Shown: piece by piece, positions 11,022-22,500 of the stretch
Layout of the letters: each line of letters starts with the position of its first letter
Numbering within the stretch: the stretch's first letter is position 1
Assembly: GCF_047496725.1 (NCBI RefSeq)
Contig: NW_027328671.1
Location: forward strand, 551,001 to 615,000
Direction of reading: 5' to 3'
DNA length: 64,000 bases
From: Anoplolepis gracilipes
Lineage: Eukaryota > Arthropoda > Insecta > Hymenoptera > Formicidae
Notes under the pieces: model-generated
Databases searched by the model: none
What the model saw: the letters and a program-made list of their open reading frames with translations, nothing else
Told to the model about the DNA's origin: nothing
Program-made: the position numbers and the translations under genes

Positions 11022-12068
11022 AGGGTTGACAAGAATGATAAGAAAATTCCAGCGTCATTGTCACCAACATTAAGAAATCGTATTCAATGTATTGATATAT
11101 GATATATGATATATGATATGCCAGATTCGTTCGTTTCGAGCCAAAATCTATTACTAAACAAATTTTCAATAAAATCGGTGAGGAGGACCGCTCATCTTCA
11201 CATTTACCTGCTTTTCTGCCAAAATGTGAATCAGCCTTAAAAGAATTTGGAATTTTACCACACATAATTTTTTTTATTTTTCGGATAAATTATGGACCTA
11301 CAAACGTTTAAGGAATTTATTCGTGACCACCTAACTATTCTGCATCGAATAAACTCTTGTTTAACTCGATTGGACGAAAAATAAAAATGTTCGGCTAACT
11401 TTACATCGAAATTTTAATTATTTAATTTAAAAAAAACGATGAACCTCCAAACGTTTTAATTAAACTTCCAATAATCTCCAAACGATTTTCAAACGATTAG
11501 TTAATTTTAATTATAAAAAAATTAAAGTGGTTCGGCTAACTTTACGGAGCTTGATAAATGTCTATACACAGTGTACACACACAAATATCATTGTATTTCA
11601 AGAGAAACAAAGACCACGTTATTGTTTCTCCTTATCAAGCGGTGTTACCAACATTGATCCATTAGCTGTATTTAGGTGCATATAGCGATATCCATATCGA
11701 TAGTATTTAGCTCATAGAGAAGTGATATTTCTTCATGAAACTTTTTTAAATATTCTTTATATTATAATGCAAGTCGCTACAGAGCCTGAATTTTTATTTT
11801 GGCTTTGAAAAATTTATAATAAATGAAATACGCGGACTTGTACCTAACTGCACCTGACCCGCGTCTAGCTACACGTTGCTTGAAATTTTATTTTGATCTT
11901 TTTTCCAACAAATTCGCTCTGTAGCAACTTAATATACAGACAATCTCATACTGATTACGAATATCACGATTTTATTATGATTCTCTTTATAGTTTGGCTG
12001 TAATAATATTTCGAAACTATAGTTCATAACAGGTCGACAGGAGTCTCCACAGTGCTTTCTGTCAACCC
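11022..12068. mobile_element. TTAA-flanked TIR element, copy 1
   Basis: Flanked by TTAA at 11018-11021 and 12069-12072, with ends GGGTTGACA and, inverted, TGTCAACCC. TTAA duplication is the hallmark of the piggyBac superfamily, though the ends are not the canonical CCC start. The middle (11580-11640, with CAAGAGAAACAAAGAC) and right part match the element at 18846-20220. No transposase frame is visible. The 85-aa minus frame at 11008-11265 overlaps the left end and has no family match that I recognise. Confidence 0.65.
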
Positions 12069-12072
12069 TTAA

Positions 12073-12981
12073 GAAATATTATTTTAAATATTTTTTGAAT
12101 AATGTTTTTAATGTCTATGTAATATTATTTAATATTTATATTATGCAATATGTTATTTAATATTTATACAATATAATTATTTTTAACATTGAATATTAAC
12201 ATTAGATGATCTTCCACTCATTATACTATGTGATACCTATATTATCTTTTAAATTTTCCTGTTTTCAAATTTTATCACCAACAGTAAATCCTGAAACTTT
12301 TACAATTAAAAGTTTAGTAATTGTTGCATCAATTTAAAACAAAAGATTGATTTCATGATTGATATAAATGTAATTTAATTCAAAAACAAAAACTCACTTA
12401 GCTTGAATTTTTGTTAATTAAATTTAATTATTATTAAAATTATTTTTTATATTATTTTTTTATTTAATCACATATTGCATTATTTATTCTTTATTTAGAA
12501 AAGAATATCCTGAGAAACATTATATTGAACTTATATCATTGTAATAACATTACATTAATGATTTTTTGTTTATAGAGTTATTATTAATTTTTTTTTATGG
12601 AAAACATTATTACAAAGTTAAAAAAACATAAATATAATATTAATTTTATTACATAGGATTTGTTATTTTAATATTATTTTAATATTATCAAAACCTTATC
12701 TTAATCTGTGTTAAGTATGTTTATAATGTAATATTGTATACAACATTAAAACTATATACCTGGCTAACTATATACATATACATATACTATATACGTTAAA
12801 CGTCATCTTATGATTTGAACACACAAAGTGTACCTCGCTAGACAGGACGTAATAAATTAAATAACAAAAGTGCAATTAAAAAATCATACCGTATGTCGTT
12901 AGTTTATTTTTAGTGAATATTGTTATAATAACATTAAAGTAATATGATTTTTTTGTTTACTGGACACATACGCACGCGCGC

Positions 12982-12983
<2 letters not shown>
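12073..12983. other. AT-rich intergenic DNA
   Basis: Very low GC. No frame, RNA or inverted repeat that I can support. Confidence 0.6.
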
Positions 12984-13037
<54 letters not shown>

Positions 13038-13051
13038 GGGAGAGAGAGAGA

Positions 13052-13142
<91 letters not shown>
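12984..13142. repeat. (AG)n microsatellite
   Basis: About 159 bp of nearly pure AG with a few GG interruptions, preceded by a short CGCGCG tract. The Arg-Glu and Ser-Leu frames over it are artefacts. Confidence 0.95.
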
Positions 13143-13145
<3 letters not shown>

Positions 13146-13370
13146 TGTATGTAAAATATGCACGTACGTTCTCGCACTATATAAATATTTGTACACATTA
13201 TCATAAATGATAAATTACTGGGAATTTGTGTTTACTGAGACTAAAAGGTAATACGAAATAATTTATTATTTTAAAAATACTATATATAATGTATTTTCTT
13301 AAAGCGAAAGATTTGCGAGAAAAAATAATAATTAATTTTAAAGATATATTTCTTAGCGTAATTCAAAATA

Positions 13371-13412
<42 letters not shown>

Positions 13413-13559
13413 TATTAAATATTACATATATTATTATATACATGAATGTAATTATATATTTAATAACATATATAACAATATATTTGATTCTCTTCCATAA
13501 AGAGAAAGTAAATTAATTTATCGACAGTTTACGCAAGACATCACGTGATTTTCACTCAA
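13143..13559. other. AT-rich spacer
   Basis: Holds a (TA)n array near 13375-13403 and no gene. Confidence 0.6.
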
Positions 13560-13735
13560 CACAAATTTATCAATGAAGTCATGCATGTGAATGACAGCGG
13601 GCTAAAACGCTGGAGAGACGTACAACACGCGCGATTCACTATGCAAAAGACGTCGGCACACTAATAAACACCACGCGCAGCGCCGTATATGCTCGTCGTC
13701 GTTGGCTAATATTCGCGCATGTAATGACGTGCTTG

Positions 13736-13743
13736 TGACGTCA
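13736..13743 (+). promoter_or_regulatory. CRE, CREB/ATF site
   Basis: Perfect palindrome TGACGTCA inside the CpG-rich promoter region. Confidence 0.6.
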
Positions 13744-13755
13744 GGCCACGGTCAG

Positions 13756-13760
13756 CCAAT
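13756..13760 (+). promoter_or_regulatory. CCAAT box
   Basis: CCAAT preceded by GTCAG, 13 bases after the CRE. Spacing to the CRE suggests a proximal promoter module, likely NF-Y. Confidence 0.45.
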
Positions 13761-13931
13761 ACTATCGCGTCGCTGCCAGTGCTCGCTGTGCGTGCAGTGT
13801 GCGTCTGTGCGTGCGTTGAGCAGAAACGTGTGTGAGTGTATATATATAACATGTATATATGTGTTATTTGGTGCTGAAGAGAGAAAGCCACGCGGAAACG
13901 CGGCCACGACAAGAAACATCTTGATCGCGTG

Positions 13932-13967
13932 ATGACGGATAGCATCATGCGCGATATGTTAGTTTAA
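13932..13967 (+). other. Upstream ORF in the ataxin-7 leader
   Basis: ATG ACG GAT ... GTT TAA, 11 codons with two internal Met codons. It ends 103 nt before the ataxin-7 ATG and is out of frame with it. If the leader includes this stretch it could dampen translation. Confidence 0.4.
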
Positions 13968-14070
13968 AAAAAAAAAAGAGAAAAAAAAACGCTTCTCACC
14001 ACGCTTTACGTACGTACTACTTACGCGTGGACCGCGCCGTGTTTCATTCGGAACGCGAGCGCCATTGGCA

Positions 14071-14155
14071 ATGTCGAGAAGTGACAGCCCAACATTCTTT
14101 CACGGCCAGCCCTGGTCCAGCTGGATCGAAAGAATCGGACGGGACAAGCCGCTGA
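14071..14155 (+). CDS. Atxn7: Ataxin-7 coding exon 1
   Basis: ATG in the context GGCAATGT (purine at -3), 28 codons plus one base, then the donor GTAAGT. Encodes the HGQPWSSWIE motif. The GC-rich frame continues past the donor but leaves the family similarity there. Confidence 0.87.
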
Positions 14156-14700
14156 GTAAGTGCGCTCAATCTGTCCATCCTCTGACGCCCGCGCCCGTAC
14201 GCCCGCGGTCATGCTTTACGTCAACGGCGACGGGCGTCGGAGGCGCGTGTACCCTAACCTCACTTCGACGCTCCTTTGTCAACGACATCGGGGGACGTAA
14301 CGCGACGGGCACGCCGTTTTTTTTTTCTCGATGCGTGTCGCGCCCCCCGCTGTCAACGTAAATCTACGCGAATGATTTTTCAGGACTGATAATTTATGTA
14401 ATTTGCGAGAGTGAGCGTGATGATAATCCGCTGATGAGAATATAATTATATTGAATAGATTCAATAGACGTCTCTGGACGAGAGATACTGCTATTAAAAA
14501 AAAAAAAAAAAAAAAATGGCATTTTTTTCGCAGATTTAATAATGAATCCTCCAGCAGCCACAATTGTGCATGTATGCGAGATGTAAATAAAAATATAAAA
14601 CTTATCACAAAATTGTGTTCTTTATTTCACATTTCTGTTCAAATGTTGGGTTAGAATTAGTCTAAAAAAATGTCAGATTATGATTAAATATTTTATATAG

Positions 14701-14748
<48 letters not shown>

Positions 14749-16457
14749 GTATGTGTATATGAATATACATATAATTGTCATATATATATACATATAATTA
14801 TAATAGGAAATGGAACATATATATTGTATGCGATTTCTTAATAGATATTTTATGTATAGACAATATATATGATAAACAATATTAGTACATGAATATTTGA
14901 ATTAATCCATATTAAAGTATAAATCTCTCTATCTTTGTGCAACAAATCTTTTCACTTTGCAACATGATTACAATAAATAAAGAAATATCTTTAATTTGTT
15001 GCATAATGAAATATATATTTTATATCATATAAAATATTTAAAAAATAAAGATCTTATTGTGTTCTTTCTTTTAGAGTGTACAGATAAATTTTATGTTGAT
15101 TAATATGCTATTATAAAAATATATGCATATTTTAGGTGATGAAGAAACTGAAGTCCAGCCGTCAAGCTCAGTTACACGTCTTTCTTCAGAAGGTAATTGT
15201 TGACTTATTCTAATATTGTTTTCTTAAAATAATATATATATATATGTATATAATATAGTTTGTGTTTTTTCAATCTTATATATTTACCAATATTAATTTA
15301 ATGAAATGTTTCTTTAGATATTGATTTATATGGCTTCTGCCCAGAAAGAGATGATTTTTATGGAGTGGTATGTGAAATATGCAATGCGATAGTGAAACCA
15401 CAAGCCTTTATTCAACATATGGGTACGTATTTTCACTTCATTGATTGTTATATCAGTTTAAGGAAGAATTGAATGAATCATCTACATCAAAAGTTAATAA
15501 ATCTGCTATATTTTGGGCGTTCATGAATTTAACATTGTGCAAAATACTTTCAAACTTTTAAAATATAAAATTTTTATATTCATGAATTTTTGTAAACAAT
15601 CACTATAAAAAAATTAGTTTGATACAAGATAATATTTATGATTTGGAGATTAAATTATATCCCAAAATTTGTAACTGACAAATTAATTATTAATTTATAT
15701 TTTAAAAGGCTAAAAGTGCTTTGTGCAATATCAAATTTCTGAATTTGATTTTGCGCAAAGCACTTTAGCCTTTATAAATATAAATTAATAATTAATTTTT
15801 ATTATATTAATTCGAAATGTATTAGATTTATTAATAATTTTTGCCATAACTGATTCAGTTCTTCTTTAATATGATATAATTGTATGAATTTGTAATATTT
15901 ATAATTATGTTTCTGCAAAAGAGAAATACAGAAATATAGATGTCTCTGAATAACTATAAAATGTATTACAGTAAAGAATCTTAATTGTTTAATAGAGATA
16001 AATATTAAACAATTTGACTCTTAATTTGTGATTCTAATAAAATATATATATATATATATTCTATATATATATATAAATATATAAGTAATTAATGGTATGT
16101 TAGTAATATAAATATAAAGTTATAAAATGTAATTTAAAATAGAAAAGTATATTTTATCTATTTCTAAAGTATTAATATAAAATATCTATCAATTCATATA
16201 TTTTACATATCTATAATACTACAATAATAATTAAATATTTAATTTTATTAATACAGATATCTCTTAATAATTATAAGATGTATTACAGTAAAAAAATCTT
16301 AGTTATTTATTATTATTATTATTAATTTGTGATTGTAATAGAATGTTATATATATATTTTATCTCAAAATAAGAGTCAAATTGTTTGATGTTTTTCTCTA
16401 TTAAATAATTAAAATTGATATATATATATATATATATATATATATCAATTTTAATTA

Positions 16458-16503
<46 letters not shown>

Positions 16504-19500
16504 TATACATTCTACTACAATCACAAATTAATAATAATAATAAATCACTAAGATTTTTTTACGGTACATCTTATATATATTAAGAGATATCTGTATTAAT
16601 AAAATTAGATATGTAATTATTATTGTAGTATTATAGATATGTAAAATACATAAATTGATATATATTTTACATTAGTTATATATGTATATATACATATATA
16701 TACATATACACACATATATATACAAGCAATTAATAGCAATGTAGTAAAATTTAAAGTTATAAAACGTAATTTAAAATAAAAAAAGTACATTTTTATCTAT
16801 TTCTAAAGCATTAACATAAAATATCTATCAACTTATATATTTATAATTTTAATGAATTTCTAAAATTTAATATACATAATATTAGATGAAAATATAAATT
16901 AAACAAAAATAAAGTTATATTGTTTAAAATCTATGTATACAATAATTTTTTATTTATGCTACTTTGCGTGTATAGTTCATCAAATTACAAAAATTCTCAG
17001 CTCGCATTTCATTAGCGGCTTATATATGTATTTGCAGGTATAAGAATTGTAAACACATACCTTTTATACCTTTTATTTTGCCACAGAGTGTCGCCATCCT
17101 TCTGGCACGGCGAGTTTTCCGCCTCCTCCGAATCCGATCGTGAAATCGTCTGTGAAAACCCCCTTCTGTAAGGTGTCCAAACTGAAGAAAACTATCCAAC
17201 TACCAACTCCTTCATCTTCGATTCCTACTGCTGGCGGCACCAAGCTGAACCATACGATCGTCAAGCGTACTGCGGACCAAGCGAATTTGTCTGCGAGTGG
17301 CTCGCTGCCGATCTCCTCATCGCCCCGATCACCCCTCGAGTCGATCTCAGTGCAAACTACCTCTCCTAACGTGGCTGGCCCATCGAATCTCGTCGGTGTG
17401 TCAACAACCAGCGGTAGCAGTCCAGGAAAAAGTCCCGGTACCGGCGGCAGCAGCAGCAGCAGCAGCAGCGGCGGTGGCAGCGGCAGCGGCAGCGGTGGCG
17501 GTGTCGGTGGTGGTGCTGCTGCTGGTGGTGCTGGTGCTGGAGGTAGTGGTGGTGGTGGTCAACCTCGCCGGAAGAGACTCAAAACGGACCGCTCGCTGCT
17601 CAAAGATCGCGAATACGATCCCGATCGACACTGCGGTGTCTGGAACGAGGAGACCGGCAAGCCCTGCACCAGGTCTCTCACATGCAAGGCTCACACCGTC
17701 TCGCTGCGCCGAACGGTTCTTGGTCGCAGCAAGACTTTCGACAAGCTCCTCGCGGAGCATCGAGCTGCAAAGGAGCAGCCGAACAGCGGCAGCAGCCGGC
17801 AAACGACGAAGATGACGGTCTCTGGCACCGTCACCGTATCTTCGACCGCTACCGTCGCTGCCGCCGTCGCGGCATCTAGCCTGAACACCCCCTTTACTCC
17901 CAACACCCCAATATCTATTGCTGAGCCGGAAGCGCCGAGTTCGCCGCCTGTACTATCGCTGCCAGACACATATCCACTGCCAAAGGTAAGCGAACCGTGC
18001 TTTTTTTTCTTCCCTCGCAATATTTTGTATTTAAGACTTTCTCTTATACACATTTCTCTCCCCATGATTATCTTGTTTCTGTAGTGTCCTCGGTGTGACT
18101 TTTCTTCATTCGCCACGCCGTGTTATTATGATCAATCTTCTCTGCGCGAGCAATCTTTGTTAAGAATAAGATTGCTAACGCAGCCGACGAAATGAAAGTT
18201 TCAATTTGATCAATGTGGTTGAGGCGAATCTGTGTATAAATATAGTTTTTCTTTTGTGTTGAATGTTATTACTCTCAACGCATTTGAAGATGCAGGCGAT
18301 AAAAATATGTGGCTTTTTTTTACTTTTCTGTCAAAATTATTGTAGCTTTCAATAAGTTTGAGACATTGTGCATGATGTTGGTTCTCTTATATTGTATTTC
18401 GCTTGAAAAAAACTTTCATTTCTGCATACTCTTATAAATGTCAAACATTCAAAAATAGGTTTAAAGAAAGTAATGTAGAAGTATTTTTTGAACAAAAAAT
18501 AGATTTGTTCTACTTATTAGTAGGTCAAGTCAACTAGCTTAAATTATTTAATAAATATTTATAAAGAGTAACATCTGATGGATTACTTTTATTTTGACAT
18601 ATATTTTGCAAGATAAAATCTTAAATTATTTGCACTTTGAACTATAGGGAAACTTCTGATTTTTTAGATATCACTTTCAATTATTGTTCTATTTTTTTAC
18701 ATTTAATTTGAAAATTTGAAATGGAGAAAATGATGTGATAAACATAAGTGTTACATATAGATAATATTTTATTTTTTATATTTTTTTTTTCTGAAATGGA
18801 GATAATGTTTTGTCACGATACTAAAAAGTATCATAAATTGCTTGAGAGGATCGAAAGGAATGACGGGCAAACTCCGGCGTTATAGCTATAACATTAAGAA
18901 ATAAACTTTCATTAGATGTATGTTAATATACAGGGTGTCTCATAACTAACGAGCCAACGCTCGTGAACGGATAGAATACAGTGAATTGAACAAAAAAGTT
19001 TTAGGTCATTTTGCGATTTTCGCAATAATTATTAAAATATTAATTAAAAACGCTTAGCGAACAATATTATACATATGTACAAGATGTCCGGTAATAATCG
19101 CCCCATCTCTCTAGGGCTGATAGAGCAGGTCAAACTGAACATAAAAGTCCTGTATCATTTTCCGATTTTCGCAATATTTATTAAAATATTAATTAAAAAC
19201 GCTCATGAACGCGCACCGCATATAACGTTCAGCATATCCTGAGCGTTTTTAATTAATAGTTTAATAATTATTGCGCTAATCGCAAAATGATACAGGACTT
19301 TTATGTTCAGTTTTACCTGCTCTACCTGTCCTAGAGAGTTGGGGCGATTATTACCGGACATCTTGTAGATATGTATAATATTGTTCGCTAAGCGTTTTTA
19401 ATTAATATTTTAATAATTATTATGAAAATCGCAAAATGACTTAATACTTTTTTGTTTAGTTTACTCTACCCACTCACGAGCGTTGGCTTATTAGTTATCA

Positions 19501-22500
19501 AACACTCTGTATATGCATAAACACCATTGCATTGCAAGAGAAACAAAGACGACATTATTGTCTTTTCTTGTCATGTCTCACGGTGTTATCCATATAATCT
19601 ATCGCCCTTCTGCGCTTTTTAAATATAGACAATCATATTCGTCAAAACTATGTTTTAAAAAATTTATATTTTTCCGTGAACTTTGTTTTGACGTATTTCT
19701 TATTTTATTAGAATTGGTGCTAAAGAGCTGGATTTTGTAATTTGACTGTTAAAAATTTATAATAAATTGTACACTCGCTGATTTACATTCTATACTTTTA
19801 GCAATGCAAAAACCGATCATTCGTTTTCTGCATATTTCACTTCGAATAAAAACAATATATCTTTATACATTTTTTTTGTAAATCTAAAATTGATACTACA
19901 TTATTTTTTATTAATTTAGAATTGGTGCTAAAGAGCCCAATTTTAAGTCCAAGAGAGCAATTTGGCTTTTAAAAATTTATAATAAATAAAAAATGATCTC
20001 ATGGTCATATACTTTGAACCGTAACTAACCACACCGCTGTCTATCGAATTATGATTTTTCTTTTTTGATCATTTATCGAAAAAAATCGAGTTTTAGCTTC
20101 AAAGAATTAATGCTGACTACGAATATCATAATTATAATGTTTTTTTATGCATATTTTGGTTGAAATATGCAGAAAACCAAACCTCCAGCCGACAAAGGTC
20201 TCCACAATGTCTTTCGATCCTTAATAACTGGCAAAAAGAAATCAAATTTGTTGTCAGTTATATTAAAACCGTTTTCTAAGTAAACAGAAAAAGTAACAAC
20301 AAATTTAAACAAATAATAAATATTTTTGTATACATTAAGTCTATGTTTTATTTTTAATGAGGTTCAGTAGTTGTTTATTATATTGACTCATAAAGATTGG
20401 AGGCGGAAACTTTCCTTCTGTGAACTCAATTTTAGATTGTTTCAATCTAATCTGAAGTTGAGATTAACAAATTTTTGGAATGCGGATGCCTTTTTCATCC
20501 TCGAATTCACTTTTTATCTTTAATGATACATTGTCGAAATTTCTAGAAAGCACATTTTTCATTTAGGTTTTTTAAGTGTTTATAAATATAATACTTTTTT
20601 AAGTATAAACAATGAATGCGACAGCTCTAAACTCTATTGAAAATTAAATTATTAAGGATTAGGTCTTATGTATTATAATAATATTAAAATCATTGAAAGT
20701 GAGTCCCATAAACAAGGACTAGTAAAAAATGATTGTGCATCTCAAAGACCAGAAGCGTCCTTCGTGCAGTTTATACACTCACACATATATATACAGGGTG
20801 TCCCATTTTAATTCCTCCAGTGAAATATCTCGAAAAATATAGAAAATTCGAAAAAATGTTTCAGACAAAAGTTGTACGATTTTGAGGAGGCCATAAGATG
20901 GTACCATTGGTTTGACCTTGAATAGTTGTTTGAAGGTCATGTAAAGGTCACCTTGAATTTTTTAAATGAGACACCCTATATATTATTGCATATTCTTGTA
21001 GCTTATCTCGAGAGCTTTCCAAAACACTTATGATAAAGTATTTTTCATTAAGTATATTTTGAGTTATTTTTTGAGTATTTTTTAAGTATTTTATGAGACT
21101 TGAAAGTTGCAATATTTTGACATAAAATACAAGATATCTCGTAAAATATTCATTTTTCGATTATCTTACCCTAATACTTTTATATATAGAATAATGAGAC
21201 AAATCAATTGTGTACAGAAAACACATAGTTATCTTTAAGGAAAAATCTGAATTTGCAACTAGCAGTTACACATTTTTTCTTGAAATGAAAAAACATTTTA
21301 TCATAGTGTTTTGGAAAGCTTTCGAAGTCAGCTACAAGAATATGTAACAAAAAATAAGGGGTGCCATTTAAAAAAATTGAGGTGACCTTCATGCGACTCT
21401 TCAAAGTCAGACCAATGGTATCATCTTATGGTCGCCTCGAAACCATACAACTTTTGCCTGAAACATTTTTCTCTCCCAGGCTTGGTTTTTCGAAATATAC
21501 GACTGGAGAAATTAAAATGGGACACCCTGTATATATATATATATATATCATTTAGGATTTTAGTCCGCAAAATGTAGAGATAAAAATGATTATGTATCAG
21601 ATGTTATCTTTTATTATTTTTTCAAGAATATTAAAAATTTTAATGATTATTGAGTCAGAATTAAGAGAAGGCATGTTCAAAATTAAACAAAATGATAAAT
21701 ATTAGAAAAAAATATAGTTTCTACATACTTTCTAAAGGAATGAATCCAATATTATATATAATGATTTTCTTAAACTTGTATTATACAACTTTGATATTGT
21801 GTTTTCGATTTTATATTTTCACAGATTATTTTTAATATTTATATAAATTTACCTGATAATAAGTACGCACGTGCGCGTATATTCTCTCATGATAGCATAC
21901 TTCTAGTTTCTAGCAAAATAATATTAAATAATATATATTTTCTTGTTAAGTTAAACTAAAAATCATATCACAAATGTTTACAAAGCACAGTTTTTTTAAA
22001 ATAAATGACAGAATAACAGAAAATCAAAACCGTTTTGAAAGGTAAATTAAAATATAATATTTTTAATTTGCAACATTTATAAAGCTATATATATAAATCT
22101 CTTTAATACTTTCACTGAAAAGATAAATGTTATCCATTTTGGTAAGTTTATTTAGACAAAGAAACGAAGAAAAATTGTTCAATTTTGCTAACAAATACGG
22201 ATCGATCGACCCAATCGAGACGCGACAATGAACTACTTCGCGTTAAAAGCAGACAGAGGGTGTCGGTTGATACTTGTTTTCTGTTTTTGTTATTGCAGGC
22301 TGTTGATTTGCTTTATCGGTGTCTGCGGTCCCCGCATGGCTCCACTAAACCTGTAAGGCATGGTTTCTTTTGGGCATTTAAACGCCACCTTCTCTTATGG
22401 GATCTACAATTCTTACTCTACGAGTCGCCAACCATTCTTTTTTTTAGACTAAACTTGAAGAAGACTTTGCCAATGCGGAGGAGCTGCGAAGTCTAGAGTC

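Larger units (their letters stand above)
13560..14070 (+). promoter_or_regulatory. CpG-rich promoter and 5' UTR region of ataxin-7
   Basis: A sharp rise in GC and CpG content immediately upstream of the ataxin-7 start codon, with no TATA box in a fitting position. It contains a perfect CRE (13736-13743) and a CCAAT box (13756-13760). Transcription probably starts after about 13760. The leader includes a purine-rich run near 13964-13989 and at least one short upstream frame. The transcription start itself cannot be fixed from sequence. Confidence 0.65.
15423..17086 (+). other. Ataxin-7 intron 3, rich in inverted repeats
   Basis: 1664 bp with a 111-bp hairpin (15684-15794), a 490-bp fold-back (16180-16672) and a direct duplication of about 115-130 bp. 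No coding sequence. Confidence 0.75.
18846..20220. mobile_element. TTAA-type TIR element, copy 2, interrupted
   Basis: Ends GGATCGAAAG (left) and the inverse CTTTCGATCC (right), followed by TTAA at 20221; the left flank is TTGA. The part after 19510 (CATTGCAAGAGAAACAAAGA and on) matches copy 1 at 11580 onward. A palindromic MITE occupies 18931-19509. Lies inside ataxin-7 intron 4. Confidence 0.65.
17986..22298 (+). other. Ataxin-7 intron 4 with nested transposons
   Basis: 4313 bp, phase 0. It contains the TTAA-type element (18846-20220) carrying two nested palindromic MITEs, and a separate 736-bp palindromic MITE (20794-21529). No other gene was seen. Confidence 0.75.

Noticed and set aside
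11008..11265. 85-aa minus frame as transposase fragment
   Set aside because: No DDE or zinc-finger signature could be seen and it spans the element border.
12923..13210. Frames of 79-93 aa on both strands over the AG array
   Set aside because: They are pure translations of a dinucleotide repeat (Arg-Glu or Ser-Leu).
17297..17815. 172-aa plus frame and 133-aa minus frame over the ataxin-7 exon
   Set aside because: Shadows of the Gly/Ser trinucleotide tract and the SCA7 exon in wrong frames.
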